A DNA stretch of 64,000 nucleotides. It comes from Lasioglossum baleicum (Eukaryota > Arthropoda > Insecta > Hymenoptera > Halictidae). Below, one piece after another: positions 22,301 to 34,522 of the stretch. Location: contig NC_134931.1 in the NCBI RefSeq assembly GCF_051020765.1, positions 19,546,810-19,610,809 on the forward strand. Direction: 5' to 3'. The position numbers were made by a program, and so were the translations under genes. The stretch's first letter is position 1; each line of letters opens with the position of its first letter. The notes under the pieces were generated by a model that saw only the letters and a list, made by a program, of their open reading frames with translations, did no database searches and was not told the DNA's origin.

Positions 22301-25300
22301 GCTTTGTTTAGATTGACGAATTCTTTTTCAGAAGATGCGACGCTTATTGGAAGTGGTCTCGTTGCAGCATTATTATGAATTAGCTAGGTTTCATACGTCA
22401 ACGTTCGTAACATTGCAGTGTTCGTTGCGTTAGTTGAAGCTCTGCATTCTCTACCTGATTCTGCTAAATTGTATACGACTGCGAGGATCTTTAGAGTCCT
22501 AACTCATGTGAATGGCGAAGTCTAGCCATACTTTTTGCGGCCGAGCGACTCACGCGCAAGTCGGTGAGGGAAATAAAGTCCGGTTAGCAGGACGAGCGGC
22601 CTGCGCGTCGCGCGAACAGCGGCGTTATTAAAACTACCCTTGCTGATTAGACGGACTAATTTTTCTCCGGTACACGGTGAAATTTTTTAAATTTCCCTGC
22701 CGCGTCCGGCCATTTCTCGCGAGTTCCCGGAAGTCGCCAAAGGACACTCCCATCAGCCCCGGCGCCCCTTTGTGAGGGTCCGACCGCGTGTACCCGCTTT
22801 GACGAGTCTTGTTCCCCCTTTTCCGTTTCGCCTTTTCCTTCTCCTACCACCTGGCTGCCAAGTTCCCCGCCGTTTCAACCACCGTGCCCGCCAGGTTCAC
22901 CGCACTGCGTTTTTTTCACCAGCTAATTTGTTTAGATTGCTAACGATACGTCGTAAAACCCGTGGATCCCCTTCCTCGAGCGTGGAAAGGCCATCGGCCG
23001 TCACGATACCCGTTCTTCTTGTCGCTTCTGTCCTATTCCACCCTCTCCGCCGACACGCACCGAAGCCTCCGCATAGTCGATGGTAAATTACGACTGACAA
23101 GGGGGCTCGTGCCCCACGAAATCGCCTACGTTCGCCGGAAGCGACACCCAGTTTCGGGGAAACGATTCGCCGGTGCATTTGTAATGAAGGTCCTTGCGGA
23201 ACCCCAACGTTTCGCGGAAATTCCTCTTCGGGGAGGACGAACAGGAAAGTTTTCGTGGGAAGACAGAATTATTGGCGATCCGTCTCTTCAGCCTAATCTT
23301 CATCGTTCAATCGAAGTTTCAAATGTAATAATCGTGTGAATGGGCGAAGAGTGCCATTTCGTTCGACTGTTAATTTATTTTCTCAGTTGTAGCTTGTACC
23401 GTACTTTGTCGTGGAGATCGAACAGCTAAGAACGTGTTTGTCGATCTGTATCAAGCTTGAATTTCATCGTTCTTTTATTTCATTGTCCGAGTATTTTGTA
23501 AGTCTGATTCAACATTTTATCGTGTAACGGAGTAAACCGCGTAATAAAAAGCCTGGCGTCTCTTCATGATCTTCCATGATGCAATATAACTTACCTACCT
23601 ATAAAATCAAGAGTAGCTGCAGCATGAAATATTTATCTCGTTAGAAACACGACACCATTTCCAGCGAGATAATAAAATTGCGTTTTCCAGTTCGAAGTTC
23701 TCACCGCGCAAAAATCCATATTTGCCTAAAGATCCGCAGTCTAGCGACAATAATAAAAATTTCTGGTCTCCGGCAGTCGCCGACACATTCTCCGCAGGTG
23801 ATTTCACGCGACGACATTGCACGGTTCAATCAGCCGAAGTCCGATAATCAAGCGATCGAACGAATATTCTCCGGACGAAAATTCAGATTGCACCGCGATT
23901 CCCGGAAAACACCGGGAACGGACAAAGTTACGGAATTACCGCAACTTCTTCCGACGATAAAGTCTGTTGCGCTGCTAAATAATGCGTGCTAATCCTTTTA
24001 ACTTGGCAGTCCCGGGTATCTCGTGCAGAGAGAAAGAGGAAGAGAGAGAGAGAGAGAGAGAGAGAGGGAGCATGCAAAATGCAGGCGGGGCCGAAAAAAT
24101 GGAGACGCACGTTGATCGCGGAGCGGGTCGCGTCGCGCGATAAAACCGCTAAATTTCCTTGTGGGTACCGGACAGGCCGCGTTTCTCTCTTCATCGGTGA
24201 ATAATAACGCCGGTAACCAGCGGGTTGAATCGCGTTAAATACAGGTGCACGGGCAATTGCACATCGCGGAAACGCAAGCATTGCGGCAAGGCCGCTGCTA
24301 TCAACCACTGCCACCGGTAACGGGACGCTCGAAAAAGGAAGATAAATCTACGGGGGAAAAAAAGGAAAGGAGGGCCTCCGGTAGAGCCGCTGGTTAAAAT
24401 GCATCGATCTTCCTCGGCCACCATTCTTCCGCGCTTTTCGATCCGGTGCATCCTACCTGCATCGTCAAAAATTACCCCGCATCCCAACGTTGAAATGCAA
24501 TCTTCCAACAAAGAACACGACGATGGTCGATACGCAATTCTTTTTCAAATATGTATTTATAATTGTTAATGCATCAATTATATGTATAAGGGACAGGAGA
24601 GACTTAATAAGTTTAATAAGTTGAAAATTACGCATAAATTCTGTTAATTTTCTTACTGTCTTAAATTGAATTGATCCGTTTTTGTCGTAAACGACATTCT
24701 ACACGAACCTTTACCTTAATTACCACGATTTAGTCCGTGGACTTGATGCATTTATAAAACAAATGGAGGATGAAGAGTAAGAGAGTGTGGTTGCGTTATT
24801 TTCAACTTAGGAATTAAACTTTACGTAACTCCCATATCTTGTAATCGATAGAGAACATTTCTATTCAGCATAAATTGCGTTTAGTCTAACGATTGCAAGT
24901 GAAAACTTGCGACACCGTGCTAATTTTCAAAAACGATGGCCATTTGCGTCCCTCTCGCACATAAATCCGGGATCCCTCATCGTGGCGGGAACAAGGAGAA
25001 TCGTTGGAGGGAAGAAAGAGACGAAAGAGTCAGGTTCGTGATGGCGTGAAGAAAGTTTGCTGAACGGAAGGCCCTGTAACGAGCAATTTCTGCGAGGCCG
25101 TTCTGTGTCGGTTGCACTCGCGACAATAGCCGCGGAAAGTTTGTTTAAAGGCGGGCTGCTTTGTGTCGGCGTACATGCTTTATACAGTTTAAAAACATTG
25201 TCCCGGGAATGGTAGCGGAGGAAAAGCTCGAAATCGCAACAAATTCAGCCATTTCGCCCCCAACTTTTCGTTCGCGCGGTTTCAGCTCCAGTTCTTCGCG

Positions 25301-26352
25301 GCCGCGCGATTCGCCGTTCGCTGAATAGCGCAGTCACACATACTCGCGGCGTTTTCCCTGTAATTCCGGGAGAAATTCGAAGCGCGGAAATAATATCCGG
25401 CGGGTTCGTTGCTCCCGGTTGAAAAGTTCTAGCCGGCAAGATCGCCGGCTTTCATCCGATTATACGTGTCAAGCGGTGTCAGGGAAGCATTCCAAATTCA
25501 TTGCTCGAGAAAACGCGATCCGGTTATTAACGTGGCGCTTCTTTTCAACGGAAATGGAAGCGGAAAGGGCCATGAAATTATATCACGTTCGCGAATTTTC
25601 TCGCGTCCGCTTGTTAACGTCAATGGCCCCCGATGGGGACGGGACATCGCGCTCAAGTATTTTTCCTAAAAGCATCGCGCAACGCGATTTAGACACACTC
25701 CTGACCCGATTTTCAGCGAACATCAAACGATAACCGGCGACCGATGATTATCGCTTTAATTTCCACCCGATTTTCTGTCGTTTTTCTCTCTTTTTCAACG
25801 AATGTTTTCGTTCGAGCTCAACCGAGCGGAGTTAATTAGTTTATATTTGCCGGTGCGGGCGCAATATCGCGGCACGCTATCTACTGCACACCACGGTACA
25901 CCACGAGGCACCTTTCGCGCTGGCCATTAACGCGCCGGTGACGCGCACGCATACTTTCCGCGCATTAATTCGCCGCGACAAGCAATTCCTCGTCGCCATA
26001 AGCTTTTCTTCTCGCGGCAGCTTCGACGCCTGGCGAAATAAGATCGGAGGCATTTCCGATAATCGCTTCGGAGAACTCCGAAAAGTGCGACTGAAATACT
26101 GATATACTGGATTAAAAGTTTTTACTCGCCTCGTCGCCTCGCGTGCCATTTTTCCAGACTTCTGCTGCACGATCAACCGGGAATAGATTTAATTAAGTAT
26201 CGAGACTGCTGCATTTTTAACTGTGAAAACTTCCGAGGATATTTTTCGAACCTACGGCAATATGATAAGAGAAATCTCGCTCGCTTTAAAATCATTCCAA
26301 ATTTACAATATTTTTTCGATCGCGGTGCATTCAAAAATCCATAAAAAAATTT
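19328..26352. other. Non-coding stretch
   Basis: Seven kilobases with no recognised exon. The longest frame (209 codons, - strand, 19331-19960) runs through a CT-rich stretch and has low-complexity Pro/Ser/Arg content, so I do not accept it as a gene. The part at 20460-20600 is C-rich with repeated CCCACTCC-like words, 20640-20800 is AT-rich, and 22770-23080 is pyrimidine-rich. A frame-independent acceptor-like CTCCTTTTCAG lies at 20683-20693. Confidence 0.55.
24027..24067 (+). repeat. GA microsatellite
   Basis: AGAG, AAAGAGG and then an uninterrupted (AG)n run; about 40 bases in all. Confidence 0.9.
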
Positions 26353-26372
26353 CTTATTATTATTATTATTTA
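26353..26372 (+). repeat. TTA trinucleotide microsatellite
   Basis: About six TTA units inside an AT-rich stretch. It creates a run of Tyr codons in an overlapping frame, which is artefactual. Confidence 0.8.
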
Positions 26373-26436
26373 CGGATCGAGGTCCTTTTATACAAATCTA
26401 TACAGTTTTTACAGTATAACTGATAAAAACAAAAAA

Positions 26437-26613
26437 AAAGTCTTAACCTAAAATCTTAACCTAAGTCTTAACTAAAATTTACATAAAAATGTACCTAAAC
26501 TGTTCTACGATCGGATAATGTTTCAAGGTTGACTGTGTTTAATATTATAGATTTATAAACTTATTTATTTATGTTGGATTTAGGTTGGATATTATAGATT
26601 TATGTTGGATTTC
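26437..26613. repeat. AT-rich local duplications
   Basis: Two small duplications lie side by side. First, TCTTAACCTAA appears in near-identical successive copies at 26440-26470. Second, ATATTATAGATTTAT followed by ATGTTGGATTT occurs at 26543-26582 and again, shorter, at 26588-26612. These look like replication-slippage products. The ACCTAA words resemble the insect telomere unit CCTAA but are not a tandem telomere array. Confidence 0.55.
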
Positions 26614-28607
26614 AATGGATATGAAAAGGGTAAACCGATTCGCGCGCATTACAAAGCGGAATCGATTACACAAACGACTCAGGGCCGAAGTGCGACAAAG
26701 GAGCTATTGTCGCGTCAACGAGATTAGGTCAACGACGTGTCTGAACAGGCCTGTCGACGACTACTTGTACTGTCGACGATAAACGGAGAAGGAAGAACCG
26801 TGCCGTTTCGACGACATCAAAAGTGCAGCATTCGGACGAACAGTATCCGGTCTGGTGTAAGGGAATCGTTGACCTAGTACGCTCATTACGGCGTTCGGCG
26901 AGCCGCTCTTAATTGGATGAAAAATTGATCGAACCCTAATGACACAGGCTGGCCCTGTTCTAGAAGAGAATAGAGTCTGCGCTGGAAGGAATCCAGCGCT
27001 GGCGACCGACTGGTGGCTGGTGGTCCACCGTTTTCGAGAGAAGAAGGTGAGAAAAGCGAGAAAAAAATCTTGCCGTCATACTCGGTCGCCACTCCCCTTC
27101 TTCTCAGGGGTTCTTTATTTCCTTCCTTGGATGGGATAGGTAAAGAGGAGGAGGAGGAGAGTGACGGGTGAAAACAGTGCGAAAAAGCGGAGCTGATCGA
27201 CAGTACAAAAGGAACGGTGCTTCTCGAATCGAATAGCCGTTCGGCTTAATGCCAAATTATTTTCTCCTCGTGAAACGTTTCTGGAGGGTGGGCAAAGGGG
27301 CTAAAGAACCAGAGACCGCGACTTCTAGAGGCACTCTACTATGACGTGAGATATGTGTTCAATGGCTCGGACCAGGATCGAAGAACGGATATACCTTGAC
27401 TCGCCGCTGCTCTCGATCCCGCTACCCGAAAAATAATCGACATCCGAACGGCTATTCGTCGCAGACTGTGCTTACCTATTTCTCACGTAAGTAACCTTCA
27501 CGCTTGCTCGCCTCCTTTTGTTTCCTCCGGGGAACGATTCCCGAAGGAACACGTGCATTCCGGCATAACCATCAGCCAACGATCCGTCTCCGATCATGGG
27601 AAATGCGCTGTTTTGTTTACTAGGTCCCTGAAATGCATTTTCTCTTCTCGACGAGTAGGAATTTATGTAAGAAAGGAAACTTTACCAACAATTTTCTTTT
27701 ACAAATGTCCACTGATCCAGAGGTGTAGACGCACCCCTAGGACGCGGATGACCATTACTCTTTATACACCCGGTACATTGTTTTGGTTCCAAAAAATACT
27801 TTTATTCGAAAGAGTTAATTTAACGGAGCTTCATGGACGAATGTAGACTGGTTGAAGTAATTTGTACCAATTCCAGGAATTATTTGGACCGGTCGCGGCC
27901 GAGCGAAATCGGACACCCGATGCCTTCGGCTTCAGAAGCAATCGACGCGACGGTAGAAAAAGGCTTTTGTCGGGGAGAGGAAAAAGAACTACGAGGACGG
28001 CCTCGAGAGTTTCCATTGCACCCTCCTCCCTGGCCCCGCTATTATCAATGGTATTTCTTCTCGAGAGTTTATTACTTACCCTTCGCGAGAGGTTATATTG
28101 CTCAGCGCTCGGTCTGTCGCCTTCGTTCTATCAGCGATCAAGAACGATTACCGGCATTGTGTTTGCAAGCCACCTTTGTCTACGGGCTTTTGTACGCACG
28201 CTCCTTCACGTCATTTCGCTTGACTGATATAAGTGCTGCCATTGTAGGCTCGAACAACATTTTTTTCTAGTAACGGTTTTCATTTTTCCAATGGAGGAAC
28301 GCCGTGTCATACATAATGGCCACAAAAGAGTTTGCCTTTTCAATCGGATTAATCGCTTTGTACGGTGTCCCCGGAGACAGCCAGTCCATTATTTCGTACT
28401 CGCGTAATATGCTTATGCACTGTTCAGCCCCGGAATCATAATAACTACTCCGGCGTTCTAGCTAATTTATTTTGCATATCCAAATGGGCAGCACGGTTAC
28501 GGTTTTATTCGCACTGCGGAGTCGAATGCGCGCTTCTATTTAGACTGCAGATTTCAATACATCCACGGACTTCTGATTTTACTGCATTTACACCTAGACT
28601 CCTGATA
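26614..28607. other. Non-coding stretch with a long-range inverted repeat
   Basis: No recognised exon. Purine-rich parts at 27.03-27.2 kb. An exact 15-base inverted pair is listed separately. Frames of 121-145 codons at 27833-28270 overlap each other and show no domain. Confidence 0.55.
27230..27458. repeat. Exact 15-bp inverted pair, ~200 bp apart
   Basis: CGAATAGCCGTTCGG at 27230-27244 and its exact complement CCGAACGGCTATTCG at 27444-27458. Pairing stops sharply on both sides. It could be short TIRs of a ~230-bp element or chance. The interior has no coding frame, and I see no clear target duplication. Confidence 0.4.
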
Positions 28608-28854
28608 TTAACACATTACCGACCGGTGAATATTGCATCATTTTGAAAAATCTATGATACATGGCTAAACACTTTTTTAATGGAACCTTCAATAGCAACA
28701 ACAATTTTCATTGCGAACTAAGAAGTCACCCTGAATAACGTCATCTAATAGTTTCATTTAAGATTGCAATGTAAAAGAAAATTTCTATGCTTTCTTTGGC
28801 GCAGCACGATTATTGAAAATCCTATTGATAGGCTTCCGGTAGGTAAAGTGTTAA
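28608..28854 (+). mobile_element. TTAA-type MITE, copy A (247 bp)
   Basis: Starts TTAACACATTACCGACCGG and ends with the inverted form (TTAACACTTTACCTACCGG on the minus strand): 17 of 19 terminal bases match. TTAA at both outer ends is the target-site signature of piggyBac-superfamily elements, so I infer a non-autonomous piggyBac-like MITE. The interior (CTTCAATAGCAACAACAATT, GTCACCCTGAATAACGTCAT, AGATTGCAATGTAAAAGAAA) is shared closely with copies B and C. There is no open frame. Confidence 0.85.
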
Positions 28855-29055
28855 TGTATCTAGTCTGCAAATTTTATGCTTTTATGACGACAATGAGCAC
28901 ACGAAACGTAAACCGGTCAAAACGTGTTAGGAAATGTGAATACAGATCACCGCATACGTCGATTAAATACGCAACAGCTCCGCGTTACTAAATCGAGTTT
29001 TGAAAATTCGCGGACTGCGAGAGTGTACGAATTTGTCGAGAAGTAATCGTCGATG

Positions 29056-29125
29056 GTTCGGGTAGCTTAGCGTCGGAATCAGCCGCCGGATATCGAGAGA
29101 TTGGGATTCGATTCCCGGGGCGGGT
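29056..29125 (+). pseudogene. tRNA-like relic, possibly a SINE head
   Basis: TAGCTTAGCGTCGG at 29063-29076 resembles the RNA polymerase III A box (TRGCNNAGYNGG) with a two-base insertion. GGATTCGATTCC at 29104-29115, 41 bases downstream, resembles a B box. The spacing is right for a tRNA. However, the predicted acceptor arms (GTTCGGG and GGCGGGT) do not pair, and the base before TTCGA is A rather than G, so this cannot be a functional tRNA. A tRNA-derived SINE 5' part or a decayed tRNA gene are the two readings. Confidence 0.35.
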
Positions 29126-29244
29126 GTGCGTCGGGCAATTTTTGTTCTCGAGCGAGCGTTCGTAAATTTTTAAACGGAGCAGATCGACGGTCGCGGTAAA
29201 ACGACACGGATAAACTTTCGCAATAAATAATAACAAATCGGTGG

Positions 29245-29263
29245 CGGTCGGTCGGTCGGTCGG
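29245..29263 (+). repeat. GGTC tetranucleotide repeat
   Basis: Four and a half GGTC units in a row, within a CpG-rich stretch just downstream of the tRNA-like relic. Confidence 0.85.
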
Positions 29264-30301
29264 ACCCAGCACGCGCTCGCACGGTGTCCGCGCGTCTCTT
29301 TTTGCTCGGGGGTTCGCGAATCGATATATGTAAATCCCGGAAAGCTGCGAAGGCACGCGTAAAATCGACGATACTTCCACACGAGCGGCCGATTACACCC
29401 TCGCCGCCATATTTTCCGTCTATTCGACGGCGCGGGAGCGGGTTCCGCGGGGGTGGACCCTCTCGCCTATGACATTAAACCGCGATCGCATTATTCAGAT
29501 TGCACTTAATATGTTTACCAAATTGGCCGAGATTATATCAGCCACTTGTACGCGCATAATACCCGCCGCTCACGGTATGCACCCCGATCACACGAGCCCA
29601 CTTACACCGTCGAAACTCCGGATAGGGCAGGAACGTCACACGTCGACGGGTCCATACATATACGTACATACATGCGCGTCGATGGCGCATGCATGCAGGT
29701 CGAAGCGGCTCCTGTCGCATCGGACACCCTCCTCCGGAGCCCCGGTACGCGTCCTGTTCGCAGAGGATTGTACGCAGAAATCGGTAACGATTCAAGCCAA
29801 CCGGGCCTACCCTCTCTCTATGATCGATACACGCAGAAGTGTCCCCGGGTATTACAAGCGACGTAAAACGTGACCTAATACCCGGCAGCACACCGCTCGA
29901 GTTTACCAGGCCGCTGATACCGGTAATTAATTCGTCGACGTGTAGGAGCAGGTGAGATCGGCCTGCTGAAGCTTGCTGATTTCCGAGATTACAACTTACG
30001 TATTGAGAACGGCTGCAGGCTTATGGCGACCTGTACTCGAGCCTGTTCGCCGCGCCGCGAAACGTGACTCGCAACTGCCGCTACGGTAACACCCACTGAC
30101 AACACGATACCAAAGGGCCACCATATCTCTGCTCTGGATTTTTCATAATCGAGATTTATTCGTGACCCCGCGTTAATCGATCTGACCTCCTTCGGAATTT
30201 ATTACGAGCTACTCGAAAGACTTCACCCTTTTAGGACAAACATCGACGTATCGACGAAACGAACACTGCACAATCTAATTCCTGCAGTCGCATGTATGTA
30301 C

Positions 30302-30532
30302 TTAACACATTACCATAATTTTGAAGAATCCATGGTACATGGCCAAACACTTTTTCATGGAACCTTCAATAGCAACGGCAATTTTCATTATGAACTAACA
30401 AGTCACCCTTAATGACATCATCTAATAGTTTCATTTAAGATTGCAATATAAAAGAAAATTTCTATGCTTCCTTTTGGTACAGCACAATTATTGAAAATCC
30501 TATTAATACGCTTCCGGTAGGTAAAGTGTTAA
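30302..30532 (+). mobile_element. TTAA-type MITE, copy B (231 bp)
   Basis: Same element as copy A, only 1.45 kb away and in the same orientation. It lacks about 16 bases just inside the left terminus (the ACCGGTGAATATTGC part), so it reads TTAACACATTACCATAATTT. The right end CCGGTAGGTAAAGTGTTAA is intact. The interior agrees closely with A and C, differing by scattered substitutions. Confidence 0.85.
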
Positions 30533-30861
30533 TATCATTATTTTAGGTTGTTTCATATTTTGAGCGGCAACGACTAATCACAATGCGGCAGAGCTGACAT
30601 TCAACACAGATCGCTCCACTTATGAGAGAATTGAATCCCTCCCTCCGAAGCACCGCCCATCGAGTCCCTTAAAAACCCACCGCGAGGCGGTGTTTCGAAG
30701 CGGCCCATCGTTAAGCTCCTGAAACCCCATCGAGCTGCGGCAGCTCATTACAACAAATTTCGCGGAAAGTGTAGCATGGCCTCAGCCGTAATACATTTAG
30801 CGCGTTAAGCCTCGCGAGGCGTTCATATCTCGCCGTCTTAGTAGCAACACCGATGATAATG

Positions 30862-30893
30862 AGCACCGTAACTATCCCGGCTAACACGGGTAG
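30862..30893 (+). repeat. Stem-loop repeat, copy 1
   Basis: CTATCCCG and CGGGTAG pair through seven bases with one bulged T around a 7-nt loop. The preceding bases GAGCACCGTAA are shared with copy 2, about 500 bp downstream. Confidence 0.45.
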
Positions 30894-31362
30894 GAAGGAG
30901 AGCTGGTAGAGCGGCGGTGCGCGGGTAACGAAGGAAAAAAGGATCGGTTAACAGGTGGGGCCCCGGTACTATCGACTATCGCCGGTGTTGGCTGGGTCGT
31001 CGTTTACCCACGAGGCTGCGCGAGCGAGCGAGCGGGTCTACACGGGTTCACGAGCATGTTTAATTCGCTCGGGCACAAATTTCCCCCGCAACACACGCGG
31101 GCCTCGGCTCGTATCTAAATGTTTGTACTCGAACTTTCCGCAAGCTTTCGCAACTCGTTACCGGGGAATTATACCAGGGTTCGGGACAGGCAGCTTTAAT
31201 GTGTCGGCGATGCGGCGGACCTGGGCCGCCGCGCCGCACCGCGCGGCGTTACGTACCCGGCCGTACCCGGCGTTCCACGGTGTACGTACACGCGTTCTGT
31301 ATACCACCCACCCGGTGGGACTTATCTTGCCGTCTATTTACCGGCGATACCATTCACAATGA

Positions 31363-31393
31363 ACGCCGTAACTAGCCCGAGTGACGCGGGCTA
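31363..31393 (+). repeat. Stem-loop repeat, copy 2
   Basis: TAGCCCG at 31373-31379 pairs perfectly with CGGGCTA at 31387-31393 around a 7-nt loop. Upstream, CGCCGTAACTAGCCCG matches copy 1 at nearly all positions while the stem stays paired despite base changes. Confidence 0.5.
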
Positions 31394-31948
31394 CAAACTA
31401 TCGGTGTGTGCCGCTGCCGACCGAGCACAGGATTTCAGCCTTACCCTGAAGAGGGAGCATTCCACACACGCGGGGCATAGAAACTCGTACGAGAGTCGTC
31501 CATCCTCGCCAGCGGCAGCATTCATCGCGGCTTAGGTAGTAAAGTAAGGTACCTACCAGGGCACAAAGTGCCGCGCCGCGAGTTATACACCCGGTTCCTC
31601 GCCTATCTGAAATAATCGGCCGGTGACAGCTCGGGGAGGCCGAGGGGCCAACTCCCGGTGATCCAACGATACGCCAATAAGGCAGCGGAGGCCGCTGAGT
31701 GCCGGACACGTTTATCTCGATGAGGCCGTATAGCGACTGAGGTCAGATCGAGCCGGCACCGAGGTGAGGATCCAACGGGGAGAAGGCCTCGACGGTGGAT
31801 AAAATTGGTTCGAGCCCTATTGACATGTCAAGACGTCCGTTCAGGCTAGGATAGCCGGCGATTGCCTTCGATTCCCCTTCTTTGCCAACCTGCCGCGCGC
31901 GGCTCGCCTGTCCTCGACCAAGGTTACCCGCGCGACCACGGTCAATCG

Positions 31949-31979
31949 AATTAGCCCGAGAACAAGGGCTTCGCTAATT
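31949..31979 (+). repeat. Stem-loop, possible copy 3
   Basis: AGCCC (31953-31957) and GGGCT (31966-31970) pair around GAGAACAA. TTAGCCCGAG matches TAGCCCGAG of copy 2, but the upstream CCGTAACTA context is absent, so membership is uncertain. Confidence 0.3.
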
Positions 31980-34498
31980 AAAGAACGGTCAGCTGACAAT
32001 TAGTAGCCGGGAACTAATCTCGCAGTCTCGGCATTTTAACCGGGACGACCGGCTCGAGTGATACCCTTGCGGCTCTGCGCGCTCATTTCGTTCACGTTTA
32101 TTTGCTGATCACGTACAAACGGTTGCAAACGATGCATTATATCCGCGACGATCGCGGGTTTTATCGATCTTCGCGGAATGTCGATTTTGCTTTCATGCTC
32201 CTGGGATAGTAAGGTCTTGGTCTTGGATTGTGTCACTTTGTTGTTTTGTTTGTTGTTGGTAACAAGCGATTTGTTGTGGGTGACATGTTCAGGCATCAAT
32301 GACGATAACTACAGTAGACTATACAGTCTGTTCTGTACTCTACAATTGTTAATCAACCTGCAGGCTTCGCTTCCGACATCACGGTGTCTCAAATTCAAAA
32401 CAGTCTTTCAGACGGAAACTAAGTGTAATTAATAACGGCCGGGCGTTTCTGCAAAAGCAATATTAATTTGTCAGAGCGGGTTCAAGGAAATTTTCAACGG
32501 GCTCTCGTGAGGTTGGTCCGCGTCCTGTGTGTGCCGGGCAAACGGCAGAGGTTTGCCCGCGCGGTCTCCGCTGACATTCCGAGTTTCACCGCGCATTCTG
32601 CATTGGTAATTACTAAAGTAAACGCAACGGTACTATTGTGTTTGCTACTGTTTACAACGGATTCGATATCGGCTGCTCGATCCTGGCAGAAGCGACGAGA
32701 ACGGGAGAGCTTCCTTTTCGATTCGAATTTATTTCGTGCAAATAGCGATTGTGAAACGCCGCTGCAACTCTATCGGGCAATTCGAACTTCACTTATTAAC
32801 GCGACAAACGATATCTAACCCGTGGATTTTTATACAGAATTATCTTTATTTCGCTTCTGTATCTTGCAATTGACACAAACAATTTTTATTTCACATAGGG
32901 CACCGCAGTTTCGTTATAAGAGATCTCTGTCCGAGGGTTAATCGAAGACAACGTTAGAACTGTATTTCATCGGTAACGCGGTAGACGAAGCGTTAATAAA
33001 GGCAGGGATAGTATCCAGCGTTCCGAATGAACGGAAAATGAAAGTCCAGCAAGAAACACGAAAGTCGTGAAGGAGCGTTTTACTACGCGATCGCCAGACC
33101 CCGGGAGTATCTCCTAATAATTTCTGCAGGTTTCCCGGAGCGAGCCGGGTCCATTAACGCTTTTGTTATCTCTGCGCTGGCTTCCGTGCCGGCTCTTTTT
33201 CGTCTATTCTTCCTCGACCATTCGAACTCTGAACGTATCATCCATTTCCTTTCCAAGCGGGGCTGCGCGTTTAGAAACGTTTTGGCTGAAGCAATTAAAC
33301 AGACAGCTATCCGGTTTCACCGGTAACAGTGCGGTCTTCGGAAACCGGGAGTTGTAGGATGTAGGGTGGGTGCGGGGCACAGGGTTTTCATGAAAACGGC
33401 ACTCGGCGAAAGACGAAACCCCTAACAAAGTCTTCGTCTTCGAAGGGAAAATTCGGCGTGTAACCTTATCCGGGAGCTCGCTTCCGATCCATTCGCGTAA
33501 CCGTGGAAGACGTAACGAACGGTGTAACAAACGCCCCCGAGTAACCGGAAACTGGCTTTTTGCCGGCACGTAATAACATGTCCAGTTCCGTGTTTCGGTT
33601 AATGAACGCCCGCGCCCGGGCCAGGAATTTTCGGTGTAGTTCGCCGCGATGCAACTAGGGGCGGCTGGATTTTCCTATATATATAAATGAATCATCTAGG
33701 GAAAGTAAAAAAACAAACACACCAGCGGATAATCGATAATCCGAATCGCCGAAAAGCTCGAAAAGAGAACCGTGTATATCGCGCGTTACGGGTCAGCCGG
33801 GCACAATTCACTCGCGAAACAAGATTAAACGTATTTTTACGTTCGAGTGCAGATTTCGAGGATGGCGGGGCACGCAGGGGCTGCAGCAAACGGACCAATA
33901 ACTTGCCACCCCCGTCCACTGCGCAGCGCGCCGAGCCTGCTCGTGATTTCACGATCGACATTTACGAACGATCTGGCGTACCGACGTGGAACTTTACGAG
34001 ACCGATAATGCGATCGATTACGTCACTCTTCGTCCGGAAGTTGATAGACGCCTGCGGCCGGGCCACCACCTCCGCGTCCTCCGGTTATTATAATTAAATT
34101 TGTCGATCCGGACTCGAGTGCGACTCGCGGCCCTAGATGAAAGGGGAACTCGAGGTGGGAATGCGCGACAGCGATTACGACGCCTAAAAAATCAATTTGG
34201 TGACTCTGGACAGAATGAAAGATTATAATCAAGCATCGGTCTGTTTGAATATCGCGAACAAAATTTATTAAAATAAAATGCAGGATACAGAAAGAAAATT
34301 CGTCGACTATTACAAGTATCGAAGCTTGGTCGAATTCAACTGACCGGAAATTGGTGTTTTTGTGATGCGATAGATCGTCGGCAGTCCGCATTTCAATATT
34401 CACAAACCGCGACTCGATGGCATTATCGGAACGACCTAATCGCGTTCAATCAGCCGGAAGGCAGCGCACGCTGGCAGAAAGAGAGAAGAAGGTGGTTG

Positions 34499-34522
34499 GA
34501 GAGAGAGAGAAAGAGAGAGGGA
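34499..34522 (+). repeat. Short GA microsatellite
   Basis: About 24 bases of GA with AAA and GGG interruptions. Confidence 0.75.

Larger units (their letters stand above)
28855..30301. other. Non-coding stretch between MITE copies A and B
   Basis: CpG-rich sequence holding a tRNA-like relic and a short GGTC repeat (listed separately). Overlapping frames of 117-134 codons on both strands at 29.47-29.89 kb have no recognisable product. Confidence 0.55.

Noticed and set aside
26437..26475. Repeated TTAACCTAA as interstitial telomere repeat
   Set aside because: The spacing is ~14 bases with different filler. It is not a (CCTAA)n array.
30900..30970. Perfect A-box word TGGTAGAGCGG suggesting a tRNA or SINE
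   Set aside because: No B box (GGTTCGANNCC) follows at tRNA distance and no cloverleaf forms.
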